A stretch of 64,000 bases of DNA from Macrosoma leucophasiata (GCA_036365455.1 JAWQUS010000003.1:764001-828000), one strand, 5' to 3'; shown: positions 36,193 to 51,100, counted from the first letter of the stretch. A program made the numbers and translations. The notes: a model not told the origin generated them from the letters alone.

Positions 36193-39100
36193 GTGGGTCA
36201 TATTTCATTGTTATTGTTATGCACTTGTTCTTTGTTTATGAAGACGGAGACAAGGAAAAATAATAAAGTAAAATGTGAAGGAGTTTACGTACCATTAAAG
36301 ACTACGTACCATTGGTCACGTATTCAAAGGTAATGCGTTAGAATTTATAAAATATTTACACAGTTGAACCAGAACCATCAATAACAGATACTTGTGTGGT
36401 TTATCAATTATCAGATACCGATAAACCGTTAGACGTTGAACATTCATGGTGATTTAAAGTAGATTGTAGAAATAAGGAGTTTTGTAATATGTGATGTCAA
36501 GCGGTCAGTGTGCTAACTCCGTGTGTAGATAAAAAACATATTATCATGATAAGAAAACAATAATAATGATGCATAATAATTAATATCCTTTTTTTGTAGT
36601 TAATTATCACAAAGTTAAGGTTTATAAGTATTCATTGAAAATAACACAGAAGGCCAATTAAATTAACAAAGTTTGAAAATTTTAAGTTAAGAATCAATTG
36701 ATAATTAAATTCCTCTGTTATTTTATCAAAATTGATATCACATAATAGTTTGACTTCCCAACTTTACTTTGAGTCATCACTCCAAGTTCCTCTCACAAAG
36801 ATTTCCATTTATGGCCTAGCTAGAAAGATTTCCATTTATGGGCTAGCCTATAAATATCTACATAATAACTGGAATTGTGGTTGTCTCCGAAGGCCCTTCA
36901 TGACCATTCAACTAATACTAGGTAACGCTGAACTTTACCATTTGCTTTCAAACAGGCCTACTGTTTAATCTATAGCTTATTGACATCTACGTACCTAATA
37001 TCTAGAGATTTAAAGTCCTGAGGGCTAAACTGTTGTCCCTCTATACCATATATTATGTTGCTGTACATTACCATGTGCAGGAACATGGTAGATATTCTGC
37101 CTTTTCCCTTTAGCTACATCACCTGGTCTACCGCCAATTATCAATTAGTATTTCTCAAAGGATACTTAATACATTAAGATGAAAACAATAAAAACCTTTG
37201 TAACTGTTGTCTTCTTCCTACTTGTATACTGATCATTATGTTTATATAAAAAAGTTAATTTTAATCTTTGAATGACAGACCTTTCAAGGTAAGTGCCTAA
37301 CAGTACACCACATTACAGGTCTTTTGCGAAGATTTTTGTCCAGCTGTGTCGTTTGACTGTAATGGTCATCATGACTCATATAATTTTTATATTTATTAAA
37401 ACCAATTCTTTCAAGATAACTGTAATATACCTACGCATCTTTATGATAAGCACTTTTAAAAATAATCTCATCAATGGATTGGAAAATAAGGTTAATGGCA
37501 GAAATGTGTGTTAATCTTAATAAAGAACACAAACTGCAAAATAGGCACAATGCCATTAGGAAGTTATATAAATATAACAATATGCTAACAGATTTTATTG
37601 TGCTGCGATCATTGGTGCTGGATACATGGCGTACCAACATAACAAAAAAGCGGAGATGAAGGAGATCATCCAGCTCAAGAATTACATGGCGGAGCCCATC
37701 ACTCCGGTCGCCCAGCTGGAGAAATCTCCGGATGACATGAAGACACAAATGGAACTGCTCATCATGAGGATACAAGCCGAGTTCTGCAAAGCTCTGCAAA
37801 GGGAGGAGGATCGGGTAAATATTGACAACTTCATACATTTTGAATGAGATTCTTTATTTCTTATAGGTATTATATGTAAAATATTATTATGTATGTACTT
37901 GTATTTATTTTTATTAAAAAGAACATTCTGTATGTTTTTTTTATTATATTCTATATTTCTGCTACGGCTACGTGAATCAATCATTTTTATTTTGGATAAG
38001 TTTAAACTTAGGTTAATAATAAACTTATGCGTATTTTACTTTTTCTTTTATCTCTCTTTATTTACTTACTATGACTTAACTGCCTAAATCTGAAACATTA
38101 TCTGGTTCGAAGATAGTAGATAATATTATAATAGTTTGTTAATTAATTAATCGCCCTGTCGCCTGTCGCCCTTAATGTCGCACTAAATTATAAAATCCAT
38201 AGAAGCTAAGCTAAGTCCATATCACCAATTCACAGGTGTTTGAATCTCCTTTATTCTTATCTGTTAGTGTACAGTTTTGTTTTTTATTTTACATCATCAA
38301 TTCTATTCACAATTCATAATCGTTTCGCGTGACTGGTATTATGTCAGCGACATTGTCTTACAAGTTGTGAACACTTTAATAATGATAATTAATTAATGAC
38401 AAATTTAATAACGTGTTTCACGATTTACTACTTACATTTATTTTGGAATGAGTCATCTTCTGGGTGTTCTCCACGGTTGTTTTATAAATTCGCATTTATT
38501 ATTTAATTTGCTTTCGAAATGTTTGTCTGTCGTTGCCTATTTAACTTTCTTAGTATTGGAAATTTACGAGATTCTTGCGTGATATCACGTTTGTATCATC
38601 ATTCGAACCCGTGGAAGTAGCTACAGAAGAGGAAGCAGAAAAGAACACAAATTTATGCCCATTAAGTCGCTAAACTTACTGAAGTTATATTTTTTAATAA
38701 ATGCTTTTTAGATTCCATAATAAAAGAGAGAGAGATAACTAATTTATTATCTATTTAAAAGCGTTAATTCGATACGGAAAGCGTCTTGTTCAATACAAAA
38801 GAGTTTCTGCTAATCTGTACAGTAGCAGTTCTTTAGGTATTGTTTATTTTGTAGGAATGGGAAGATGACAAAACAGAGGAAGACCTCGATTTTGATGAAG
38901 ATATGTTTGTAGCAACACCGGTATGGATTGTTGAATTTTAGTTGATACTTCTCAATTTTTTTCATTAGCTATCTAGTTTACTCATTTTGCATGTATTTCT
39001 ACATTGTTTTTGTGTATTCTGCTTTTTATGTGCTTTATCCTACTTGTATCAGAATTCTACAGTATCTGAAACAAATAAAACTAACGAGCCGCTAAAATAA

Positions 39101-42100
39101 CATTACGCCTGTACTCTTCGATATTCTACAGCATACACTTAACCTATTACCTAGAAAAAAATCTATCATACATATTCAAAAATTTATTCAATTCGTGAGC
39201 AATAGACACGTGATTAACTTGGCCTTCTCTCCCCTTTAAACCTGCCAATTCGCGGGTTTTTTGTATATCAATGCATGCCAATCAGCGATTATAGTGCAAA
39301 CCTCTCTGAAAAGCGTTGAACCGTTGAATATTTTATCTACACGTCAAATGCTTTAGTTTTAATTTACTGTCCCATAGAATGGGTAGGTGCACTTTTCGTA
39401 CAAATGCCCAGTTAATTATCAGAGTTATTTTCATTTTTTTATCGCTTCTCTCTTCGGAAGTTCCTATACCGTAAATTACCACCTTACTCACCGGACCAAG
39501 ATTACGCTGGATACTACCATTTAGCGGCATGTAGATAAGTAATGCGGACCACCCTCAAGCTATGTCACTGGAGCTCTACCGCCAGTAAAACCTAGGTATA
39601 TCTTTTTTATCGCTTGCTACGGAAACGATTTACCTTTTTACACCAAAGGATTGCCACTGTCTTAAAAACAGAAATGGTTTCAAAATTGAGAACCACCCAT
39701 ACAATCACGAGCAAATCTAGTATTATATTTTCGTAAATACCTGGCGCTGCCAAGGTCATATTTTACATATGAATGGATTGGAGCTCCCATCGCGTGTAAT
39801 AAAACCCTCGTTCCGATTCTACATTGTAATTCAAATTAAGATGGTACGTCTGAACTCCCACAGAAAGGTTATATTTTAAATATTAGAAAAGGTTTTCTAT
39901 TATTAATCCTGTATGAAATGTCCTTGTAGTAGATTCTATTGTGCTTATGAAATTCTTGAAATTATTATTTTAATATACTAAGTAGTGTTCCGTTGATGTT
40001 TTTAGTACAGTAATACTAGAGAATATGTAATAATAATACCATGTATAGAATGGACACTTCGACGACCCGCCTGATTTCCTCTCTTGCATCCCGCACCTCC
40101 CCTTGAGTACCATGCCGGCAGCCTCGTGCACTGAGGTTGCGAGCGAGCAACCGTGTGTGTGCGTGTAAAAACACGTCCTGATTGATATCTGTGTAGTAGG
40201 TAACCAGAATAAGCGTTTGTATGGAATTTTAGCCGAGTGTCCGCGGACCCCGGACTTACGCTATAGGGACCAAGCGATGGCAGTGTAAGTCGAATTCGCG
40301 TAACTCGAGATTCACACACAAATAAATTCAATTTGTGTTTTGATATTATTATTCGCAATAACACTTGCTAGTGAAATACATTTTTAAAAAATAATTCAAA
40401 GAAAATTTTGACTTCAAGCGAGACTCGAACTCGCGGCCAATGGGAATCTAGTGCAGCCGCTATTCAACTGAGCTACCGAAGTCCAAACCCGATTTTACAA
40501 ATCTTTCCTTTACATTTATTGCATTGCCTTATCCATTGGTGGCAGTAGCGACATCTATTGCCAACAATGCTAGTTTGCTAGTTCGAGTCTCGCCTGAAGT
40601 ATTTTTTTTCAAATTTCAGTCAAAGGAGATGTTGCAAAAATGTATGGACCTCCGGCCATGTATTGTACACGATATCATTAACAGGCAAAATCAATATAAA
40701 AACGTTTTTTTACTGCATATGTTCACTTATTTAGCTTTGTTTGCAGTTACAAAACATTATTTGCAGTTAGAATTGCAACTCAAAACCAACATGGCGAACG
40801 TGGCGGGCGATGCCATTTTGACATTTTCATTTTTATTGTTTTTTTGATGATATAGGACTTGGATAAAAAAGTAATATTTTCCAAATAGTATCGAAATCGA
40901 TTTTATGTGTTAATACTATTCGATTTCCAATTTAAAAAGAATCTTCGGAACTCCTTTAAATTGATCGATTCGATACATCGTTTTTTTTATAATATGTGAT
41001 GCACTAGTAAGATACTGATAGCGTTAGTTTTGTTTTATCTACATAGGTACTGTTAATCCCAAGCGTCGGCTTTATCGCCGCCGTGTTGAACATGGTTGAA
41101 AATTATAAAATCGTTTGAATTAAATGTGGTGGTAACTCTAAAATATATTCTTGATTAAATTAATTGTATTTTTTTCGGATTCTTCTATAATTTACCAATT
41201 TTTTGAGGACATGTACGAACCAGGGCCGAGCTCGCAACATCTCCTTTAGCAGTGAATGAATTTGAATTTACTCACAACCCCGCGGTGTTCCGACTCGACA
41301 AACTTTTACTTCTCGTAAACCATGATTTTTTTTACATGAAGGCATACATTTTCCTCGGCCTACTTCGCAGGGAAACACAGACGTGAAGATATGGTCTATT
41401 TATTTCAGCGTTCAAGATTCAAAGTGGACAGATGGATGCGCAAGGAGGGGGGCGGGGGGATCTCGTGCGTGCTGCAAGACGGCAGAGTGTTCGAGAAGGC
41501 CGGCGTCAACATATCCGTGGTGTCGGGCGTCTTGCCGCCCGCCGCTGTCGAACAGATGAGGAGCAGGTACGAGACCTTCCCTAGGTTACCCAATTTTACT
41601 GGAATTTTATCCTTACCGCTTATGGAAGCTATAGGGATAAAGCGACAAATGCTTATTCTCATATCATAAATTCGTCCTTAGCGCCTGTAGAAAAATAGCA
41701 ATAACGCTTCAATGTATCAAGCCGTCCGGACTGCAGATCAGGTTAAAAGTAGATACAATTCCCCACTCTATCAATTTGAAAGTATTGAATGCTACCTTTG
41801 TCCGCATTCAAGTTTTAAAGTAGATATGCGCAATGAAGGCAGCGGGGGATCACCTGCGTTCGAGAAGGCCGGTGTCAACCTATGCGTGGTGTCGGGCGTC
41901 TTGTCGCCCGCCGCTGTCGAACAGATGAGGAGCAGGTACGATACCTATGCTTATTAATCTGTCTGGAAATTGGTCGTTATTGGCTATGGAAGCAATAGCA
42001 ATAAGGTGTCGAATGTGTAGTATCTGAAATCCTACTACCGGTGTGATAAGATTGACTGTGGAGCAGATAAGAGAAAACAGGTAAGTGACCACTTACGCTA

Positions 42101-45100
42101 GCTACCCAATCTATCTGGTAGTATTCAACGCTTACATTTGTCACATACCAAAAATTGGTCCCTAGGTCTCAAAGACTGAGAACTGTCTTTAATATTGATA
42201 TTGGACAACGTCCCTGATCGCATATGTCCTGTACTAGCTTGCCGATCAACACCTTAAGCCGAATTTCGGACCCACAGAAGTTTAACTTAGGCCCGTATAA
42301 TATGGGCCGAATTGAGACTTCTGTAAGTCTCCACCGCAGCTTAGGCGATACTGGACAGGCTAAAATATATGCGATTAATAATAATCATAATCATAATCAG
42401 GGGGCAGAGCAGCTTGTAGCGAGCTGTTGGTGAGTAGCGACACCACCCCCTACCATCATCTCGAGTTCCTCCGAGAGAACTGGGCTCCGCCTCGTCCGCC
42501 ACACAGAGATACGGCCGGACAGAGCATCAGGTCTCTCACCTCTGGCTTGCCTTCTTTTTGGCCGGTCAGAGTAAGGCGCTAGAGGTATGGTTTTTGCAGA
42601 AATTTAGATAATAGGCTGTTGTCTAAATTTCTGGAAGACCCATACACTCGGGGGTGGAAGTGTCTAAAGGCATAATAACGGGGAAGCCCGCTCCGAGCTC
42701 GAGATTACTCGCTCGTGATGGTGAAACCGGGGCCACACCTCTCGACACCCCCAGCCTCTCTCAACAGTGTTACCCCCCGTCGACCATCGGGTTGGCTGTT
42801 TCGGGGCCCACCAAGGAGAGGCGAGTCACCACCTGCCTAAAGTAGGATTCGATAATGTGAGATGTTGAATATAGGCAGGTGCCGGATCTCACTTCATAGG
42901 CCCAGCCAGCTAGTCCCCGCAGTTCACCCACATAGCCCAAAGTTTGGCGAATCACTTATTATTACAATAGTCCCATTATATTCTGCGGGGTCTGTCTGTG
43001 CCTGTATTAACTATTGATGCAGTCAGAGAGAGGTCCCGTCGAATATAACCCATTACAAAGTAGATCAAAATTCTCGAAAGGGCGTCTCGTGTTGGACCCC
43101 CTATGTCCCCGCGCAAGCCTGACAAAGGTCCGGGGTTCAAATTGGACCCCGTGCTGACGAGAATCATAATCATAATAATCATTTATTCACAAGAACATAT
43201 TACATGCTTTGGTCTTAAATATTTGATTGTATCATATGTTCTGCCGCTCACGGCATGCGAATTTTTCAGTAAATAACATACTTACATGCAGTAAATAATA
43301 AGGAAATTGTACATAGCATTACATTTAGGTATCATTCACTTTAAAAAAATATTATAATTTAACTTAATTTGTAATAATTAAATGTCAGAAATATCTACCA
43401 AGCATTGAAAACTCAAAATGTCAATTGCATACTTAGGGTGGTGCAACTGTCGCTCTACTCACCAGTTACGTCAGTTAGTGATATCCCGAATTACTACTCA
43501 CAGATCAGCTTGTTTGTCCCTTTTTGTACTGCTTTATGCTCTATTCAGACCTGCGCGTTATTCACTACCGCCTACGGTAGCGAATAACGCGCAGTTTATT
43601 GTTATTCTACTACGGTTTAGCGGAACTTGTTTCGCCAAATAGGCGAAACAATACCGCTTTCCGATACAATATCGCTGTAGATACTGACTATGTTCCGCTC
43701 CACCCGTCGGTAGCGAATAACGCGCAGGTCTGAACAGAGCTTTATCTTTCATATTTTTTCCACTTTAGATTACCTTTTTCCTTTTGTCAGAGGCAAAAAA
43801 CTAGAAAGCACAGAGCTGCCGTTCTTCGCGGCGGGCGTGAGCGCCGTCATACACCCGCGCAACCCTATGGTGCCCACCATTCATTTCAACTATCGATACT
43901 TCGAGGTGCAGGACAAAAGTGGTGAGTGATATTTGCTGATGGTAGAGCTCCAGTGACGGAGCTCGGGGGTGTAGTCACCACATTACCTAATCTGCTTACC
44001 GCTAAATAGTTCAGTGCCATCGTGTTCCAATCTTCAAGTGGAAGTACTTGACCGTGTATAATGTTTGAAGGTGTACAATGGTGGTTTGGGGGTGGCACGG
44101 ACCTGACGCCGTACTACCTGAACGAGGAAGACGCCGTCCACTTCCACCTCACGCTCAAGCACGCCTGCGACGCCCACGACCCCTCTTATTACGCCAGGTT
44201 AGTTATAATATATATTCTATGCTTTTTTTTTATGTCATAAAGTGGTAAACAAGCGTACAGTTATATAAAACGTAACTTCACGCGGGTAATCCCCGAAAGT
44301 GTAGGCAGAGGCAGACCCATGATTCGCCGGTTACGTTTTGGCCCATGCAACAGGTGGCGAGCCTGTTGACATCTCCGGGCACATCACCATACTTCGAGGT
44401 AGTAAGAAATTTCCAGAAAATGGAAAAATTGCAATACAACCAGAGATAAAGGACTTTACACCATTATCTCTGATAGCCCCCTACTCGGGAATCGAACCCA
44501 GGACCCCAGCGTAGTAGTAGTAGTGGCCTGCTACCACGAGGCTACTGAGGCAGCTACAGTTATATACTGTAGATATTATGTAATACTGTAGATGTCTAAG
44601 GCTACCAATAAACGTGATTTAATTTTGTGACCAAGATTCTTTTACACTCCAAACACAATCAGAGGGAGTGAGTGACTCTAACAAAAATTTGCACTAAAAA
44701 GCTAAATATTTCGCAAACAAATTGTTTAATCAAAAAATGCGTTCAATGGGATTTGCGAGAAAAAAAAATGCAATTAAAGTGTACGAAGATACGCAAATTT
44801 TTTTTGTCAAGATTTTGTCGCACGACTTTATCCACATAGATATAATTCATGCCAAATTACAGCTAGTAGGTACTAAGAGTTTTCAGCATAGTTGCGGAGA
44901 CTCTTAGTACCATCTATTTTATTGTAACTGTATACCTTGGTTACGGAACTCTAAAAATGAACTGACTCCGAGTCAATTTTGAAGAAAACAGTTGACTTCT
45001 TTTTGCGATGCTGCATTGTATAATTTTCTATACTTACTATATTCTAAAACAAAGTGTAAACAACACAAAAGGCATTGTCTACGTCCTTGGATCACTCGCC

Positions 45101-48100
45101 GCCGCGTTATCAGCGCTGATGCAATCGATCACGATTGCTCATTTCTATTTACCGACGGACACTAAGGTGATATTTTGCTTTATTTAAAAAAATGGTTTAT
45201 TTATAAACAAATCAAATTATTTAAAAGTCCTGTTACTGGCTGAAGCGCGCATGGCCCCGCGGCTGGTGTAGATCGTAAGCGATCTCGGTTAAGCACTACG
45301 GGCGCGGTCGGGTAGTGTGATGGGTGACCGCTAGTGGAAAATTAAAATGCGCATTTCCGTGCTTCGGAGGGCACATTAAGCCGTCGGTCCCGGTTGCTAT
45401 CGATGGATAGTAGTCGTTAAACCTTGTCGGGGGCCTTATGAGCGGTTTGAAAACATCCTACAGCGGGTTGGCCACTAGCCCAACCTCCACCAATCGGCAT
45501 TGGAGCAGCGTGGTGGAGTAAGCTCCAGGCCTCCCCCAAAAAAGGGAAGAGACTCGTGCCCAGCAGTGGGACGTATAATGGGTTGCCATTATTATACTGT
45601 TACTGGTGGTAGAGCATCAGTGACAGACCTCGCGGGCGTAGCCACCACCGCATTACCTAATATACTTGCCACTAAATGATAGTGTTCAGCACTATCGTGT
45701 TCCGGTCAGGTGGCAATGTACGGCCCTGTAATTTCCGACACAGAGGCATTAAACCTTAGGCCTCAGGAATGGTAACGCATCTTTGCTCTTGGTCTTTGTG
45801 TGGGTGTCTATAGGCTGCAGTCATCACTTAACATCGATGTGAACTGCATGCTTGTTTGCCACTTCCATTACATAACAAAATGCGGTACGAAACTGACAAG
45901 ACGACGTCGTAATCGAAAGCATCACCCCAGGTGGTTGACCCCCAGGTACCTCAGCTTAAGGTATAGTTAACATTTTATTGAAAACCCCAGCAGTGCTCGT
46001 ATGAAGCTGGTGTTGCGTTTAGCCTCTCTTCCACCAGCAAGATAGTGTGTAACTTGTGTATGCGAGCAACACACTTATGCTTGTTGAATATGATTCCAAA
46101 GCGGTATTTTCTATGTACACGTGTGTGCAAGTCCGCTGCTTGCATGTTTGCACACACGAAGGTGGACAGCTGTGCGACACAAATGTTTATTCTTATCGAC
46201 TCACTTCAGCAAACAGTAACAGATTGTGCGTGAACCATATAATAAATGTTCTGGCGTTGTTGAAGTGAAAACTAGAAATTATGTTTGCGGATTTTCTCGC
46301 GTATACAACACTGGGAGTGTTTCACATCTTTTTATACGTGAAAAGCAACCGACACGTGGGGTGTAAGAAGTTGGGAGTGTTGTATACGCGGGAAAATCCA
46401 CAACTATAATTAATTTCTACAATGTATGTGTTTTTTTTTTCTGTAATAAAAGTGGCCGACAAGCATGCAGTTCACATTGATGATAAGTGATGACTGCAGC
46501 CATAGACACCCACACAATGACCAGAGGTCAAAATGCAGATGCGTTGCCACTCCAGAGGTCTAAGGTGTTATGTCTCTGTGCCGGAAAATACAGCGTAGCA
46601 CGAAGCTTGAGAAAAGCCATCACACCAACCGCGGTGTTTTATATACGTGTACGTATTGTAGAGTTTTTTCATAACTGCCTCAGTAGACTAGTGGTAGCAG
46701 GCCACTACTTTTACGCTGAGGTAATGGGTTCGATTCCCGGGTCCTGGGTTATCAGAAATAATGGTGTAAAGTCCTTTATCTTAATTTTATTGGGATTTTT
46801 CTATTTTCTGGAAATTTTCCAGTACCTCGAAGTTTGGTAATGTGCCCGGAGATGTCAACAGGCTCGCCATTTGTTACATGGGCCAAAACGTAACCGGCGA
46901 ATCGTGGGTATTTTCATGTATGCTTGAATGCATGCATTTACCTCTGCCTACCCCTTCCGGGATTACAGGCGTGAAGTTACGTTTAGAGTTTTTTCGTTGG
47001 TTATTTTTTTTTACATTCGTCTCATTATCCTGATGCCAAAATATTTGAACGTTTCACTTCTACCACATGTGAATTACACTCATATTTTTTTAATATTCTA
47101 TACCTGCGATAACTAATATTCTATGGTATGGTGGTATGGTATTTTGTTTTGTTTTGGCAGGTTTTTTCTCAGTAATGTGGGTTTTGGAACTCTGCCAGTG
47201 AATGATATATTTTTGTTTAGTCTTGTCTTGCTGTTTGTAAAAGAGAGTATGGAACATTCTGTTGATACCTATTTTTATTAATAAGTATTTTTGGACCATT
47301 ATTTATTTTATTTTGTTTACTTTGACATATTTTTTTATGTAATGAAAGTGGCAAACAAGCTTGCAGTTCACATTGATGTTAAGTGATGACTGCAGCCTAT
47401 AGACACTTACACAAAAACCAAGATCAAAGTGTAGATGCGTCACCACTCCTGAGGCCTAAGGTGTTACGCCTCTGTGCCGGAAATTACAGGGCCGTACATT
47501 TATCGACGTATCGGTAGTTATTCGCTTCAATTTTTAATTTTGTAATTTGACCCGTCACAAGCAAATTGTATTATTTCCAAGTGATTAAATAAACGTTTGA
47601 CTAAAACCTATTCTAGCTATTTCGCTCGGAAACCGTAACTCGCGTATTCAACAGATTCAAGAAATGGTGCGACGACTACTTCAATATCAGCCACCGCGGC
47701 GAGCGGCGCGGCCTCGGCGGGATCTTCTTCGACGACGTGGACTACCCCGACCAGCAGCGCGCCTTCCGCTTCGTTACATCTTGCGCAGAGGCCGTTATAC
47801 CTAGCTATCTGCCACTCGGTAAGTTGCTCGGCTGTCCAAGGGAGGATTGCAGTGATCACTCCCCACCCCCATCTAAAACCGCGCCCTATTGTTCTAACAC
47901 ATATCGTGGTATAAATATCCTTCTCTGCTAACTCCGATTTACGCTACCGGTCCCGTTCGACCTCTCGTTCCCGATTGAATTATGAATCCCCCGATCTTAG
48001 TGGCACCTAACTTTTATTAAAAGATAAATCCAAACCATCTCCGAACTCACTCAAACGCACTGATCGAAATAAGTCTTGCCTAGACTTTTCGAGTTTTTGC

Positions 48101-51100
48101 GAGATTAATGCACGTCTATTGAAGATACTATGCATGAAGTAAGCAGGTATAATTGTTTAGCTGAGACAGCTGTAAAATCTTCCAAGCTTATGTAATTGGA
48201 CACCTAGCTTTACAAGTCTTAGTTGACGGGCACCACCTAGATAGATTTCCTATTAACGCTGGTATACCGCAAGGCTCTGTGCTATCGCCCACGATCTTTC
48301 TTGCGTATATCAATGAAATTTTGGTACGAAATCCTGATCTTATAATTGATAAATAAATAAATAAATAAATTGTTTATTTCAAAAACTAAGTTCACAAAAT
48401 TAATACAATAATATCTTAATATTTAAAATAGTACAAAACATATGTATGCCCGAACTAGGTAAAACCTGTGTTTCGGGCTGGAAGAGATCTACAGCTATTT
48501 GAAGTTATTTTAATTAACAATTAAATATACGTTCTTAATTATTCTTACTACTAGGATACTATTACTTCTAACTTTAATAATAATAAAATTTAGACAGTTT
48601 TCAAAAACATGGCAAATGCACATTACATACCCAATTTGGGACACACCAGACCTTAAAAATCCGTTATAGTTTATTTATTTTGTTAATTTTCGTCAGGAGA
48701 GATATGACTTTGTCGAAGTTCAGTGCGGTTGAATTTGTCTGTCATTTCAGTCATTTCAAATTAGGGTGAAGATAGTCATGAATGTAGAAGAAGGACAAAC
48801 CTCCCCTCACCTGTCCCCTGCCTTTTCTATCCTTTATAGGCATTCAAAGAAAGTTGCTATCCGATGTGGAGGGTCGACAATTCATGCCCTCCATATCCAA
48901 TGCCACTTACCTATTTAGGCATTTCGCAAACTTTTTAGAGATATTTTACGGCAATTAAAATATTTTAGCCTATAATTTAAGCGTTAATAACACAAAAGTA
49001 CGAACCGTGATGTTCATTTTTATTACATTGCAAAATCTGTTACAATCGGTGATAATGTAAACTTAGGTCGGACAGTAAACAAAGATTATGTGGAAGATAT
49101 GTAAATTTTATTACACGAAGCCTGAATGTACATTGCAGTTCACATTATCATACGCTACAGTTGCTGTAGCAGTTTGAATAATGTAAATGTTCCGCTCTGA
49201 ATTTAGCTATCGACGATTTAGTGACAATTGAGCGTCCATAAATCATTACGCATTTATCTCTCTGATTTCGCAAGCAAAGGTGTATATTATTCTTAGATTT
49301 TCGCTAGCTACACTCATTATGCTATTGCCAATTTGACGGCCATTTTGATCAAGTTTTGACCAATACCGGACTATCAGTGCTTTCGTAGGCAGTGTGCAGC
49401 AGAGATAACGCTCTACGAAGTCGAAATTAGCCGACGGTTTCTTTCGTAAGCTCGATGTGCAATATTTCTCGCTAGGTACTGTACTATATAATCTAAATCT
49501 TTCAATCTTCGCTATGTATGTATATTATCAGCGAATCACGAAATAAGTTTTTTTGGCCTAGCCTTATTAGAGCTTAATCAATAAGGCAGAGGTCAAGTAA
49601 GCAATAAGTAGAGATCAATAAGGCACAAATTTAAACTTAAAATTTAACTTAACGCCTGTAATCCCCGAAGGGGTAGGTAGAGGTAAATGCATGCATTCAA
49701 GCAAACATGCTAACACCCACGACTCGCCGGTTACGTTTTGGCCCATGTAACAGGTGGCGAACCTGTTGCCATCTCCGGGTACATTACCAAACTCCGAGGT
49801 ACTGGGAAACTTCCAGAAAATGGAAAAATCCCAATAGAACCAGACATAGAGGAAACCGTTATCTCTGAGAGTCCCCGACCCGGGAACCCAGGGCCCCCAG
49901 CGTAGTAGTAGTGGCCTGCTACCACTACACTACTGAGGCAAATTTAAACTCGAAATATAAACTAGCGAATCATAGGCATCGACGTTCATATAAGCGCTTT
50001 TGTCTACCCAATCAGCGGGGAAGTAACGTTTCGTTTTTGTTTGATTCCAGTAAAGAAACACAAGGATGACGCGTACGGATACCACGAGCGACAGTGGCAG
50101 CTGCTGCGACGAGGGCGCTACGTGGAATTCAACCTGATTTACGACCGCGGCACGAAATTTGGTCTGAACACGCCCGGCGCGCGGTTTGAGTCCATCCTCA
50201 TGTCGCTGCCTCTCACCGCTGTAAGTTTCTTGTTCAGGGGCTTTGTAGTTGTAACAGTAGGTGTAGAGGAGCCCAAGGAGATTTTTGTAGTTACTCTAGC
50301 TAGCGCATCAGTTTAATATATGGTGGATAGCTTGCACCCTGTTGAGTATTTCTACCTAATATGAACTATTTTTTATGGCATCGCTTGTTATGCATATTGC
50401 CCGTGTCGAGTAAAACGATAATTCGTATTGAGCAACGTAAAAGTCAGAGTCAGTCAGTCAATTTATCAGTCCGTCAGTCACAGTAATTCGAGTAAAGCGA
50501 TGGCTACTTTACTAGAACATTTACAACGAAGTTTTGGAGGCTACCCGAAAAAACGTGTTTTCGCACTGTTATTCTATTCCACTTGAAGTAACTTTGTTTA
50601 TTTGTTTGTAGAGACAAATATAAGAAACTACTGGCCCAATATAAAAATTTCTTGCACTGTTAGATAGGCCATTTATTCAGAAATGCTGTAGACTGCTCAC
50701 TAAAACTTTTTTTATGCTTACCAATTTTTTTCTAAAACAATGCATTATTTATGAGGGTGTACAATGTGTACATAAACATAATATTAGCACAGTCTAAAGA
50801 AAACGAACGTTAGATCTTATCCAAATAAATACGTTATTCATCACAAGTATTAAATTTTAAACAAAATTGACCCCTTTATCATTCTATTTTAATTAATATA
50901 TTTTTTTATGTAATAAAAATGGCAAACAAGCATGCAGTTCACATTGATGTTAATTGATGACTGCAGCCTATAGACACCCACACAATGACCAGAAGTCGAA
51001 ATGCAGATGCGTTGCCACTCCTGGGGCCTAAGGTGTTATGCCTCTGTGCCTGAAATCACATGGCCGTACATTACATTATCTTGGGAGATATCGCAGTTTT

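Noticed and set aside
37626..37847. Starting CPOX at the internal Met at 37626.
   Set aside because: The frame is open upstream to a good acceptor at 37591 and joins in phase to an exon encoding a clear mitochondrial presequence.
40002..40364. 120-codon minus-strand open frame.
   Set aside because: It lies over a family C repeat; other copies of the repeat do not keep the frame.
40411..40482. A functional tRNA gene.
   Set aside because: T arm and acceptor pair, but D and anticodon stems do not; more likely a SINE head or pseudo-tRNA.
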